Positions 42,709-51,782 of a stretch of DNA of 64,000 nucleotides are shown here, one piece after another. This stretch comes from QNZT01 sp964573205 (GTDB lineage: Bacteria > Campylobacterota > Campylobacteria > Campylobacterales > QNZT01), in assembly GCA_964573205.1 (NCBI GenBank), contig CAZNIT010000028.1:1-64000 (forward strand), given 5' to 3'. The notes beneath the pieces were generated by a model. It was not told the origin of the DNA. It did no database searches and saw only the letters and a list, made by a program, of their open reading frames with translations. Position 1 is the first letter of the stretch; every line of letters begins with the position of its first letter. The translations under genes and the position numbers were made by a program.

Positions 42709-42774
42709 TAATAAAATATAGAGCTACATTATCTCAAATATTCTATAAAAACTACTCATGACACAGGAATTGAA

Positions 42775-44103
42775 ATGATAGAGAGATACGCACGAAACGA
42801 AATGAAAGAAAAATGGACACAGCAAGCTAAATATGACGCATGGCTGAAGGTCGAAAAAGCTGCCGTAAAAGCATGGAATAGACTAGGTTTGGTACCTGAT
42901 GAAGATTGTAAAAAAATAGTAGAAAACGCATCGTTTGACATAGATAGGATAGATGAAATAGAAAAAACGACAAAACATGACGTAATCGCGTTTTTGACGA
43001 GTGTCTCGGAAACGTTAGGTGAAGAGAGTAGGTGGGTTCACTACGGTATGACTAGCTCCGACTGTATAGATACCGCGGTGGCTCTTCAAATGAGAGATTC
43101 TCTTGAAATTATCATAAAAGATCTGAAAACTTTGATGGAGTCTATCAAAAAAAGAGCATATGAACATAAAATGACTCTAATGGTCGGAAGAAGTCACGGT
43201 ATTCATGGTGAACCTATAACGTTCGGATTGGTGTTGGCCGTCTGGTATGATGAGATGAGAAGAAATCTTGAAAATCTTCAACAGGCTATGGAGATGATAT
43301 CCGTCGGTAAAATAAGCGGTGCTATGGGAAATTTCGCTCATGCGCCTATGGAACTTGAGGAGTATGTTTGTGAAGAGCTAGGATTGAAACCGGCACCCGT
43401 ATCAAATCAAGTTATACAAAGAGATAGATATGCAAATCTTATGAATGCTCTCGCCCTGCTCGCTTCGTCTTGTGAAAAGATAGCGGTAGCTGTTAGACAT
43501 TATCAGCGAACGGAGGTTTATGAAGCCGAAGAGTTTTTCGCAAAAGGTCAAAAAGGCTCCTCCGCTATGCCTCACAAAAGAAATCCGGTTCTTACTGAAA
43601 ATATCACCGGACTTTGTAGAATGATAAGATCCTATGCAATGCCGGCTATGGAAAACGTGGCTTTATGGCATGAAAGAGATATAAGTCATTCGAGTGTTGA
43701 GAGGTTTGTCTTGCCTGACGGTTTCATAACGACTGATTTTATGCTAAATCGCTTAAATGGCGTGATCGAAAAATTGGTGGTATATCCTGAAAACATGATG
43801 AAAAATCTAAACCTTACGGGCGGATTGGTTTTTTCACAGAGAGTTTTGCTCGAGCTTCCTAAACTAGGACTTTCAAGGGAAGAATCGTATAAAATAGTAC
43901 AAAGAAACGCAATGAAAGTATGGAGTGATCTTCAGCGGGGCAAATCCGCTTTGAATAAAAAGGGGGAATCTTTGTATCTTCAATATCTTCTAAATGACGA
44001 AGAGCTTAGGGAGAAACTTTCACAAGAGGCTATAAGAGAGTGTTTTGACTACGATTACTACACGAAAAACGTAGATAAAATTTTTGATAGGGTTTTTAAA
44101 TAA
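42775..44103 (+). CDS. purB: Adenylosuccinate lyase
   Basis: PurB acts twice in purine synthesis, splitting SAICAR and adenylosuccinate. The 442-residue protein has the superfamily signature GSSAMPHKRNP near 262-272 and earlier MTSSDCIDT and GRSHGIHGEPITFG (catalytic His) near 137-150. An AGGAATTGAA lies before the ATG. nrdA starts in its stop codon (TAATG), so purine supply and deoxynucleotide synthesis are coupled. Confidence 0.95.
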   Translation: MIERYARNEMKEKWTQQAKYDAWLKVEKAAVKAWNRLGLVPDEDCKKIVENASFDIDRIDEIEKTTKHDVIAFLTSVSETLGEESRWVHYGMTSSDCIDTAVALQMRDSLEIIIKDLKTLMESIKKRAYEHKMTLMVGRSHGIHGEPITFGLVLAVWYDEMRRNLENLQQAMEMISVGKISGAMGNFAHAPMELEEYVCEELGLKPAPVSNQVIQRDRYANLMNALALLASSCEKIAVAVRHYQRTEVYEAEEFFAKGQKGSSAMPHKRNPVLTENITGLCRMIRSYAMPAMENVALWHERDISHSSVERFVLPDGFITTDFMLNRLNGVIEKLVVYPENMMKNLNLTGGLVFSQRVLLELPKLGLSREESYKIVQRNAMKVWSDLQRGKSALNKKGESLYLQYLLNDEELREKLSQEAIRECFDYDYYTKNVDKIFDRVFK

Positions 44104-46481
44104 TGACAAGCAAAATGATAACCGTTACCAAAAGAAGCGGGAGAATCGAACCGCTTGATATCACTAAAATTCAAAAATATACGGGGGAGGCGGTCGAAGG
44201 ACTAAAAAATGTCAGTCAAAGTGAATTGGAACTTGATGCGAAAATCCAATTTAGAGATAAAATAACGACAAAAGAGATACAACAAACTCTAATCAGCACG
44301 GCCGTTGATAAAATAGACGTAGATAGACCGGATTGGACATTTGTAGCTGCGAGACTTTTTTTGTACGATCTATATCATAAAGTGAGTAGATTTACGGGAT
44401 ATACGACACTTAGAGAGTATTTTGAAAGAGGGGAAAAAGAAGGCAGAATCGTATTGGGGTTGAAAGAGAAGTATGATCTTGAGGATCTTGATAAATATAT
44501 AAAACCGCAAAGAGATTTACAATTTACTTATCTTGGTGTAAGAACCCTTTATGATAGATATCTTTTAAAAGATAAAAAAGGAAACCCAATCGAACTTCCT
44601 CAACACATGTTTATGGCTATCGCGATGTTTTTGGCACAAAATGAATTTAATCCTCAAGATTGGGCGAAAAAGTTTTACGATCTTATATCGAAATTTGAAG
44701 TGATGCTAGCCACTCCCACCCTTTCAAATGCCAGGACTCCGAGGCATCAGCTTAGCTCTTGCTATATAGGGAGTACACCTGACAATATAGAGGGGATATT
44801 CGACGGTTACAAAGAGATGGCGCTCTTGAGTAAATTCGGTGGTGGAATAGGCTGGGATTGGTCGAAGGTCAGAGGACTTGGAAGTTCTATAGACGGTCAT
44901 AAAAATGCGGCCGGTGGGATAGTGCCTTTTTTAAAAATTGCAAACGATGTGGCGATAGCCGTAGATCAACTAGGAACCAGAAAAGGAGCTATTGCTGTCT
45001 ATGTCGAACCTTGGCACATAGATATACTCGATTTTCTCGATCTTAAAAAGAACTCCGGAGAAGAGCGAAGAAGAGCGCATGATCTGTTTCCCGCTCTTTG
45101 GATAAACGATATTTTTATGAAAAGAGTGGAGGAAAACGGTGTGTGGACGCTGTTTGATCCGCTTGATACTCCGGATTTGCCCTCATTGTACGGAGATGAA
45201 TTCGAAAAAAGATTTTTAGAGTATGAAAACGACGAGACGATCATAAAGGAAAAAATTAACGCTAAAGATCTATGGAAAAAGATACTTTTGAGCTATTTTG
45301 AAACAGGCAATCCTTTCTTGTGTTTCAAAGATAGCGCTAACAGATCGAACCCCAACAGTCATAAAGGTGTCATAAGGAGCTCGAATCTTTGTACTGAAAT
45401 TTTTCAAAATACCGATCCTAATTATTATGAGGTGAAACTGACTTTTGAAGACGGTTCCGTTTTGCTGCTTGATGAAGAGGAAGATGTGGCGGTTGATGCA
45501 GGAGTAGTCAAAAAAGCTAAAAAAATTACGGCTCTTGATAGCATAAACGGTAAAAAAGTATATATTGTCGAAAAAGAAAAACATGACGGTAAAACGGCGG
45601 TATGTAATTTAGCTAGTATAAATCTCTCTAAAGTGAATACTAAAGAGGATATAGAAAGAATTATGCCCGCGGCGGTAAGAATGTTGGACAATGTTATTGA
45701 TCTAAATTTTTATCCGCTGGATAAAGTGAAAAAGACAAACGCAAAAAGCAGATCTATCGGTTTGGGAGTGATGGGAGAAGCTCAGATGCTGGCACAACAA
45801 AAGATAAAATGGGGAAGTGACGAGCATTTGATGAAGATAGATGAGGTTATGGAGATTATAAGTTACAATGTAATAAAAGCGTCGTCGAATCTAGCTCTCG
45901 AAAAAGGTTCGTATCCCGATTTTGAGGGATCCAATTGGTCAAAAGGAATTTTCCCGATAGACGTAGCCAACGAAGAGGCGAAACGGCTAGTTGATAGAGG
46001 AGGGCTTTTTGGATATACGTACAATTGGCAAAAACTCAGAGAAAAAGTTAAAAAAGACGGTATGAGAAACGGTTATCTCATGGCTATCGCCCCTACTAGT
46101 TCGATATCTATTTTGGTTGGAACGACACAAGCTATAGAACCGGTTTATAAGCGAAAATGGTTTGAAGAGAATCTAAGCGGTATGATTCCGGTTGTAGCTC
46201 CTAAACTCGATGCCGAAAATTGGCAATACTATACGCCGGCATACGATCTTGATCAAAGAGTGCTCATAAAAGCCGGAGCGGTTCGACAAAAATGGATAGA
46301 TCAAGGACAAAGCCTTAATATATTTTTGACGCTTGATAAAGCTAGTGGTAAATATCTTAACGATATTTATATGTTAGGATGGAAACTCGGTCTTAAATCC
46401 ACTTATTATTTACGCAGTCAGTCGCCGGATAGCGAAAGTAGCGTAGCGGACAGAAGTATGGAGTGTCTTAGTTGTCAGTAA
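44103..46481 (+). CDS. nrdA: Ribonucleoside-diphosphate reductase alpha subunit
   Basis: This 792-residue class I reductase large subunit has an N-terminal ATP-cone (about 5-95) and the active-site region with SSCYIGSTPDN near 219. NLCTEIF near 431 carries the third catalytic cysteine, and a C-terminal redox pair CLSC lies at 788-791. It reduces ribonucleotides with NrdB, which is not in this window. An insertion with VDAGVVKKAKKITALDSINGKKVY near 470 is extended against E. coli NrdA. It is probably co-expressed with purB. Confidence 0.94.
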   Translation: MTSKMITVTKRSGRIEPLDITKIQKYTGEAVEGLKNVSQSELELDAKIQFRDKITTKEIQQTLISTAVDKIDVDRPDWTFVAARLFLYDLYHKVSRFTGYTTLREYFERGEKEGRIVLGLKEKYDLEDLDKYIKPQRDLQFTYLGVRTLYDRYLLKDKKGNPIELPQHMFMAIAMFLAQNEFNPQDWAKKFYDLISKFEVMLATPTLSNARTPRHQLSSCYIGSTPDNIEGIFDGYKEMALLSKFGGGIGWDWSKVRGLGSSIDGHKNAAGGIVPFLKIANDVAIAVDQLGTRKGAIAVYVEPWHIDILDFLDLKKNSGEERRRAHDLFPALWINDIFMKRVEENGVWTLFDPLDTPDLPSLYGDEFEKRFLEYENDETIIKEKINAKDLWKKILLSYFETGNPFLCFKDSANRSNPNSHKGVIRSSNLCTEIFQNTDPNYYEVKLTFEDGSVLLLDEEEDVAVDAGVVKKAKKITALDSINGKKVYIVEKEKHDGKTAVCNLASINLSKVNTKEDIERIMPAAVRMLDNVIDLNFYPLDKVKKTNAKSRSIGLGVMGEAQMLAQQKIKWGSDEHLMKIDEVMEIISYNVIKASSNLALEKGSYPDFEGSNWSKGIFPIDVANEEAKRLVDRGGLFGYTYNWQKLREKVKKDGMRNGYLMAIAPTSSISILVGTTQAIEPVYKRKWFEENLSGMIPVVAPKLDAENWQYYTPAYDLDQRVLIKAGAVRQKWIDQGQSLNIFLTLDKASGKYLNDIYMLGWKLGLKSTYYLRSQSPDSESSVADRSMECLSCQ

Positions 46482-46577
46482 AAATAATTGGATTAGATTA
46501 CATTATATTTCTTTAAATATATTAAAATTTAAATTAATTTAAATATGATATAAAATTTACTACAATATCCACGCATA

Positions 46578-46612
46578 GCTCTGCCTTGAATTTTGTCTCG
46601 AACATGCAGAGC
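46578..46612 (+). promoter_or_regulatory. Leader hairpin before the OmpA-domain gene
   Basis: GCTCTGC at 46578-46584 can pair with GCAGAGC at 46606-46612 in the leader, ten bases before the AAGGAG Shine-Dalgarno. AT-rich sequence with a TATAAA lies upstream as the probable promoter. The structure may affect translation or mRNA stability. Confidence 0.4.
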
Positions 46613-46640
46613 ACACGAGTGCAAAGGAGTATTTGTAGAG

Positions 46641-47723
46641 ATGAATAGTAAATTGATAATGTTCTTAGGAACCGTACTGAGCGCTTTGGTGATATATCTA
46701 TGTATTTATTATAAAAAAGATGAGATATCGCTGCTGCTTGGTGTAGGAACGACGCCGACAACGTACAAAAGTATAGATTTTAAACAGAACAAAAACGCAA
46801 CCGAGCCTAACGAGATAGAAGAAATAGCACAGACAAAAGAGGTGACCAAAGCGGAAAACGTCGCCATAAAAGAGCAGCCGCCGCAAGAAGAAATAGTTGA
46901 GACGAAAGCAGTAACCGAAAAATCGGATCCCGCGTTCGGATTGATGATAGGTGATATTACCAAAATAGTCGGTATGCTTTCGCCAAGAGATAGATCGAAA
47001 GCTCTGATAAACTATATAAACGAATATTGTAAAAATAGTGAGTGCGATAAAGATATAAGATACAGTGAAGATATAAAAGACGTAATTTGGCAAAAAGGCA
47101 TAGTTAAACTTATAAAATTTTTAAAAGAAGAGAATATTGAAAAAGGATCTATCTTTATAAATAGCAATGTTTTAAAAGTCGAGGGCGAGATAACATCTAT
47201 TGATCAAAAAGACAGATTAAGCTCTATATTGACATCATTGAAAAACGACGGATTGGAAGTTATAGACCAAAGTGTGGAATTGTTGACAAATACGAAACAA
47301 AAAGAGAATACGAAACGAAAAAAAGAAGAGATTGTCGAAACCGTCGAAAAAACAAGGCTTAACTCTTCTGAAAACTCGATTAGAAAAGATATAGAAAATA
47401 TATTGTCCGAGAATTCTATCGAGTTTGATTCTAAAAGTGGCGAACTCACTAAAAATGGCAAAGAGATATTGGATAAAATTGTGAAAATCTTGGAAAATTC
47501 GAATACGACGAAGATAGAGATAGCGTCGTATTCTCAAAAAAGCGACGATGATATATTTGAAAAAGTTATAAGTCAAAAACGAGCCGATATCGTGAAAAAA
47601 TATATAAACAAAAATTTGGTAATAGATATCGTGTCGAAGGGATACGGTGCGACGGATTTTAAATATATGGAAAATCCTCAAGATTTGCGTAACAAACGAA
47701 TAGAAATTAGAATTTTAAAATAA
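46641..47723 (+). CDS. Membrane-anchored OmpA-domain protein
   Basis: This 360-residue protein has an N-terminal transmembrane helix (about 5-25), a charged linker, a BON-like or ArfA-like middle, and a C-terminal OmpA peptidoglycan-binding domain (about 250-360). The last contains KIEIASYSQKSDD and a final NPQDLRNKRIEIRIL. It would sit in the inner membrane and reach the cell wall. The ATG at 46641 is chosen because the hydrophobic segment follows directly; a TTG 48 bases upstream would add an implausible Cys-rich extension. A coiled-coil gene follows after ten bases. Confidence 0.75.
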   Translation: MNSKLIMFLGTVLSALVIYLCIYYKKDEISLLLGVGTTPTTYKSIDFKQNKNATEPNEIEEIAQTKEVTKAENVAIKEQPPQEEIVETKAVTEKSDPAFGLMIGDITKIVGMLSPRDRSKALINYINEYCKNSECDKDIRYSEDIKDVIWQKGIVKLIKFLKEENIEKGSIFINSNVLKVEGEITSIDQKDRLSSILTSLKNDGLEVIDQSVELLTNTKQKENTKRKKEEIVETVEKTRLNSSENSIRKDIENILSENSIEFDSKSGELTKNGKEILDKIVKILENSNTTKIEIASYSQKSDDDIFEKVISQKRADIVKKYINKNLVIDIVSKGYGATDFKYMENPQDLRNKRIEIRILK

Positions 47724-47733
47724 AGGTAATCAT

Positions 47734-48726
47734 ATGGAAGCGATAACGATAATTGTAATGAAGATGTTAATTTGTTTGCTGGTTGTTTTGTTGATAGGTT
47801 CTCTTTTTGGCTATCTGTTCGCCAAGGCGAGAACAAAAGAATTTTATGAAGATAAGATGGATGCGTTACAGGAGTTGGGTGAAGCTAAAGCCAGACGATT
47901 GGAAGCTGTAAACGCCAAATACGGAAACCTGGAAGTAGAATATAAAAGACTCAAAAACAGGTGGATCGAACATGAAAAAGAGATGGAAAATCATACTTCA
48001 AAAGAGAAAGAGCTTAAAGATGAAGTGACAAAATTAAAAAGTGAAAACGAGGAGATAAACAATTATATGAAGAATCTCGAAAAAGATTTTTCAAAAAAAG
48101 AAGAACAGATCATAAACTCCAACAACGAACTGGAACAACTTAGAAAAGATCAAGAAGAGATGCTTCAAGAGCTTGAAAAAATAAAAAAAGAGTTAGAAAC
48201 TTATAAAAAGAAATCCTTGAAAGATCAGGAGTTGATCAAAAAACTCGAAGAAGAGTCCGTTCAAAAAGAAGAACATATAAAAAATGCGACCGACGCTATG
48301 TTGGAACTCCAACAAAAAGTCGATCTGTTGACTGCGGAGAAAGAGACTTTCGAAAAAGATGCCAGACAGTTGAAAAATATCGTGGAAGAGCGTGACGACT
48401 ATGTAAAGCAGACTAAGAACTTGACGGATAAATTAACCTCTTTGGAGAAAGAGAAAGGGTTGTTAACGCTTAAAGTGCAAGAGTTGAAAAACAGACTTTC
48501 AAACAGTGAAAAAAGAGCCGACGATACGAAAATTGAAGAAGAGATATTCGCCTCGTTAAAAGATATAAAAACTCATTTAAGCGAAGAAAGTGCGCAATTG
48601 ACGACGCAAGCCAAAGCTGAAATCATGGAAGAGATCGAACAGTTTGAAGAAAAAATCCAAAAAGGTGATGAAAAGAAATCCGTTCTTGGTTTTGCAAAGA
48701 GTATTTTATCGAAATTGAAAAAATAG
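47734..48726 (+). CDS. Membrane-anchored coiled-coil protein
   Basis: This 330-residue protein has one N-terminal transmembrane helix (about 8-30). A very long Glu/Lys/Gln-rich coiled coil (about 38-275) and a short C-terminal helix follow. The topology puts the coil in the cytoplasm if the N-terminus faces outward. It is co-directional and ten bases from the OmpA-domain gene, suggesting a cell-envelope pair joining wall and cytoplasm. No family was recognised; RmuC-like or DUF-type scaffold proteins are possible. Confidence 0.65.
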   Translation: MEAITIIVMKMLICLLVVLLIGSLFGYLFAKARTKEFYEDKMDALQELGEAKARRLEAVNAKYGNLEVEYKRLKNRWIEHEKEMENHTSKEKELKDEVTKLKSENEEINNYMKNLEKDFSKKEEQIINSNNELEQLRKDQEEMLQELEKIKKELETYKKKSLKDQELIKKLEEESVQKEEHIKNATDAMLELQQKVDLLTAEKETFEKDARQLKNIVEERDDYVKQTKNLTDKLTSLEKEKGLLTLKVQELKNRLSNSEKRADDTKIEEEIFASLKDIKTHLSEESAQLTTQAKAEIMEEIEQFEEKIQKGDEKKSVLGFAKSILSKLKK

Positions 48727-48757
48727 ATAAATCAGTATAAACTAGGGTAAAATAGAT

Positions 48758-48763
48758 TATAAT
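48758..48763 (+). promoter_or_regulatory. Promoter -10 before the NtrC-like gene
   Basis: A perfect TATAAT at 48758-48763 gives a start near 48770, about 16 bases before the GTG of the next gene. It suggests that the regulator pair can be expressed apart from the coiled-coil gene. Confidence 0.45.
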
Positions 48764-48785
48764 TTGCTCACGTATGGAGTGAATT

Positions 48786-49514
48786 GTGATTAATTTTATA
48801 GCAAAATCGGAAGAGTTAAAGAAGATTGTCAAAAGCCTCTCTCTGATCAAAAATTTTTTCGTATCCTCTTTATTGATCGGAGAAGAGAGTATAGGTAAAA
48901 AGACTTTGGCAAAGCATATTCTTCCTCAAGCAGTGGTTGTAAGCGGTGAAAATTTAAATAAACTACTTGAATCTCTCGAACAAAGTGAAGAACTCATAAT
49001 AACGGATTTTGAAAAAATTTCCAATTACGGCTCTTTGAATTTCGATAATAAAAGAGTAATTGCCACAGCCAAATATCAGCCTAAAGATATTCATGTAGAT
49101 GAACTTTTCGGTTATATATACGAAATCAAACCGCTGCGATATCGACTTGAAGATGCAAAAGCGCTAGCGGAGCTATTTTATAAAGAGGCCAAAGAGACGT
49201 TGTGTTTGGATAACGACGTCGCTTTTGAAGCGAATAGACTCGATCTTAGTCAAAATGGTAAATCGCTGAAAAAATATGTTTATAAAGAGTTGATTCAAAG
49301 CCAAATGGATGAAAAAGATCTGCTAAATCTTATGTATAAATATTTATATGATAATTTAGAGGGAGACAACGACTATAAAAAATTTCTCTATTTGTACGAA
49401 AAACCGCTCTTGGAAGCGGGATTGAAGAGATACGGTTCACAACTCAAACTCTCGGCGATTTTGGGTATAAACAGAAATACGCTTCGTAAAAAGGTCAACG
49501 AGTATGGCTTATGA
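48786..49514 (+). CDS. Degenerate NtrC-like AAA+/Fis-type regulator
   Basis: This 242-residue protein starts with a shortened sigma-54-activator-like ATPase region and ends with a Fis-type helix-turn-helix (LKLSAILGINRNTLRKKVNEYGL in outline, about 220-242). The Walker A place reads Gly32-Glu-Glu-Ser-Ile-Gly37-Lys38-Lys39, lacking the usual Ser/Thr. No GAFTGA sigma-54 contact loop or receiver domain is visible, so it is unlikely to activate sigma-54 alone. A GGAG precedes its GTG start. It overlaps the PAS-like gene by 11 bases. Confidence 0.65.
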   Translation: MINFIAKSEELKKIVKSLSLIKNFFVSSLLIGEESIGKKTLAKHILPQAVVVSGENLNKLLESLEQSEELIITDFEKISNYGSLNFDNKRVIATAKYQPKDIHVDELFGYIYEIKPLRYRLEDAKALAELFYKEAKETLCLDNDVAFEANRLDLSQNGKSLKKYVYKELIQSQMDEKDLLNLMYKYLYDNLEGDNDYKKFLYLYEKPLLEAGLKRYGSQLKLSAILGINRNTLRKKVNEYGL

Positions 49515-50199
49515 CGATTATAAATTTTTTATAGAAAACGACAACAATCCGTTTATACTTTTCAGTGCCGATAAAAAAATAGTTTATTTAAATATCGCGG
49601 CCGAATTTTTGCTCGGAAAAGTATCTAAAATAGAGATATACGATCTTTGTCTGTCTCATGCACCGAAAGAGTACGGTTCGAAAATGACATATATGGATCT
49701 GAAATATGACGATCTTACCTATTACGGTATTACGGTCGGATATCAGGACGACGATTATATAGGCATAAGATTGTATCAGAGAGTGAAAAATCGCCAAATG
49801 AGCGCAAAAGAGTTAAGTAAATACGTACTTACGGATATAAATACTCTGTTAGAGACGTTTATAAGTCTTTTGACGATAAAAAACGATTATAAAATCAAAC
49901 TCATAACCGATATGGACATACCTGAGTTTAAAATTTCTCAAAACGACTTTTTTAAGATTTTAAGAAAATGCTTCGATACTTTCGATCCTGCCGAAAGTCT
50001 TTTTATTACATTGAAAATGAGAGTCGGTGAATTCGTCTATGTAAAGAATAAGAGATGCCAGCTCGTAAAACTTGAGATAAGATCGAAAAGAAGAGACCAA
50101 ACTCATGATATGGATATAGATAAATTATGTGAAGATAACTATATAGATTATCTATCCGAAAAAGAGAGAATAAGGTTAATCATACCTATGCTTAAATGA
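49504..50199 (+). CDS. PAS-like sensor protein lacking kinase motifs
   Basis: This 231-residue protein opens with a PAS-type sensor region (about 5-95: FILFSADKKIVYLNIAAEFLLG). A helical segment and an ATPase-like beta region follow. No histidine phosphorylation box or complete G1/G2 boxes were found, so it looks like a histidine kinase remnant of the NtrB/FlgS kind. It overlaps the NtrC-like gene by 11 bases, arguing for a functional pair. Its 3' end overlaps the convergent MFS gene by 24 bases. Confidence 0.55.
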   Translation: MAYDDYKFFIENDNNPFILFSADKKIVYLNIAAEFLLGKVSKIEIYDLCLSHAPKEYGSKMTYMDLKYDDLTYYGITVGYQDDDYIGIRLYQRVKNRQMSAKELSKYVLTDINTLLETFISLLTIKNDYKIKLITDMDIPEFKISQNDFFKILRKCFDTFDPAESLFITLKMRVGEFVYVKNKRCQLVKLEIRSKRRDQTHDMDIDKLCEDNYIDYLSEKERIRLIIPMLK

Positions 50200-51282
50200 T
50201 TTTTTGGAAAAAAGAGCTAAAAAAGCCGTTAAAGCCGCAACGGCGGAACTGAGAAAAAGGTATTTTCCATAAAAATAACCTGCGACTAAAGATCCGAAAA
50301 AACCTCCTAATCCGAATCCGATACCGTAATAAAATTGAGCGGCTAGTTTTTTATTCTCATAAATCTTATACAGGTAGCTGATCATAGCGCTGTGGTAGAG
50401 TGCGAAACTAAACGCATGTAAGCTTTGTGAAAAAAAGACGATATATAAATTATCCGGAAAAAGAAAAAGAAGAAGCCATCTTATAACCGTTATGAATATC
50501 GTAAATAGTATAACTTTTAGGAGATCGTATTTTAAAAAAACGGTTTGATAATAAAATAGTAAAATTTCGCAAATAACTCCGAATGTCCATAAATAGCTGA
50601 TAGTAGTGAGAGTAAGAGAGTGTTCGCTTTCGTATATCGTAAAAAAACTGTAAAACGCTCCGAAACTAAGCTGCATCAAAAAGATCGATATCCATAAAGG
50701 TAAATCCTTGTATAGATCGAATCCGTTTGACCCGTTTTCGCCTTTTGTAGAAAAAAGGCTTTTTTCTTTTGAAATGAGATAAGCGAAAAACACGCTAAAT
50801 AGTATGGTAACGGATGCAAAATGAAGCCCCATATAGTTGTCGTCAAGTAGCTTCGATAAAAATAGGGCGACAAGTATGAAGCCCAGTGAACCAAAAAGCC
50901 TCGATTTTCCGTAAAACTCCTTTTTTAGATGCTCTAACGCATAAGTCTCTATATATGGCAATACAAGCCCTGTAGAGACTCCATATACGACATTTGAAAT
51001 CGAAAAAAGATAGAAATTTTCAAGTGTGAGATAAAACAGCGCTATGGTTAATATCATAAATAGAAGCGAAATGTGAAGAACTCGTTTTGTAAGTTTGAAA
51101 TGTTTTAAAAAGAAAAAGGGTGTTATAAAACGCATCAAAGGAGATATTGAAAATATCACTCCTATCTGAAGAGGTGTATATCCGACATTTTGTAAAATTT
51201 TAGGTAAGAAGATGACATATACGCCGATTAATGAAAAATAAAAAAAGAAAAAAGCCGAAATATTGAAAAAGCGGCTCTTCAT
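50176..51282 (-). CDS. MFS transporter, PPP/nucleoside-symporter-like
   Basis: This 368-residue membrane protein has about eleven to twelve transmembrane helices. The N-terminal PLQIGVIFSISPLMRFITPFF and the arrangement of charged loops resemble the MFS_1_like group (3-phenylpropionate/nucleoside transporters such as HcaT and NupG). The substrate is unknown. It overlaps the RDD gene by four bases, so the two share an operon together with dcd. Confidence 0.72.
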   Translation of the reverse strand: MKSRFFNISAFFFFYFSLIGVYVIFLPKILQNVGYTPLQIGVIFSISPLMRFITPFFFLKHFKLTKRVLHISLLFMILTIALFYLTLENFYLFSISNVVYGVSTGLVLPYIETYALEHLKKEFYGKSRLFGSLGFILVALFLSKLLDDNYMGLHFASVTILFSVFFAYLISKEKSLFSTKGENGSNGFDLYKDLPLWISIFLMQLSFGAFYSFFTIYESEHSLTLTTISYLWTFGVICEILLFYYQTVFLKYDLLKVILFTIFITVIRWLLLFLFPDNLYIVFFSQSLHAFSFALYHSAMISYLYKIYENKKLAAQFYYGIGFGLGGFFGSLVAGYFYGKYLFLSSAVAALTAFLALFSKKSFKHRYD

Positions 51283-51779
51283 GAGTCGATTTTTACGATC
51301 GATGTTCCGCTTAGTAGATCATGTAGCGATCTTTTGTCCTTTCTGAATATGGATATGAACAATCCGAAAATCGACAAGAGAGTGAGATTGAAAAATAAAA
51401 ACCTCAAAATCGATAAAATAAAACCTGGTTTTTCTCCGGTTTGATTGTCTATTACTTTTAAATCGTATGCTTTAAGTCCGGGAGTTTGTCCCGTTTTGAT
51501 ATAAAAAATAGTAACGATACCGCCAAGAAGTAAAAGTATATAGCTCCAAGCCAAAAGTTTGTGGCTTCCGACACCGCCGTCGCCTTTGAGTCCGTCGAAG
51601 AGTAGATAGATAACGAGATAAAAAACGGGCATAGCCAATAAAAAAGAGTCGGTTATAAACGCTTTTATGCGATCGAAAATAGACGCGTAAACAAATTTTT
51701 GTTCGTTACTCTTTTTATCGGATCTTTTTTTTCCATTTTTAGGCGGTATTCTATTTTGTTTTACATCTCTCCAGCGCAT
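51279..51779 (-). CDS. RDD-family membrane protein
   Basis: This 166-residue protein has a basic N-terminus (about 1-35) and the RDD domain. ASIFDRIKAFITDSFLLAMPVFYLVI carries the Arg-Asp region and first helix, and two further helices follow. GQTPGLKAYDLKVID is the typical loop and RSLHDLLSGTSIVKID closes the domain. RDD proteins are of unknown or ion-transport function. It lies three bases after dcd and overlaps the MFS gene. Confidence 0.78.
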   Translation of the reverse strand: MRWRDVKQNRIPPKNGKKRSDKKSNEQKFVYASIFDRIKAFITDSFLLAMPVFYLVIYLLFDGLKGDGGVGSHKLLAWSYILLLLGGIVTIFYIKTGQTPGLKAYDLKVIDNQTGEKPGFILSILRFLFFNLTLLSIFGLFISIFRKDKRSLHDLLSGTSIVKIDS

Positions 51780-51782
51780 AAA

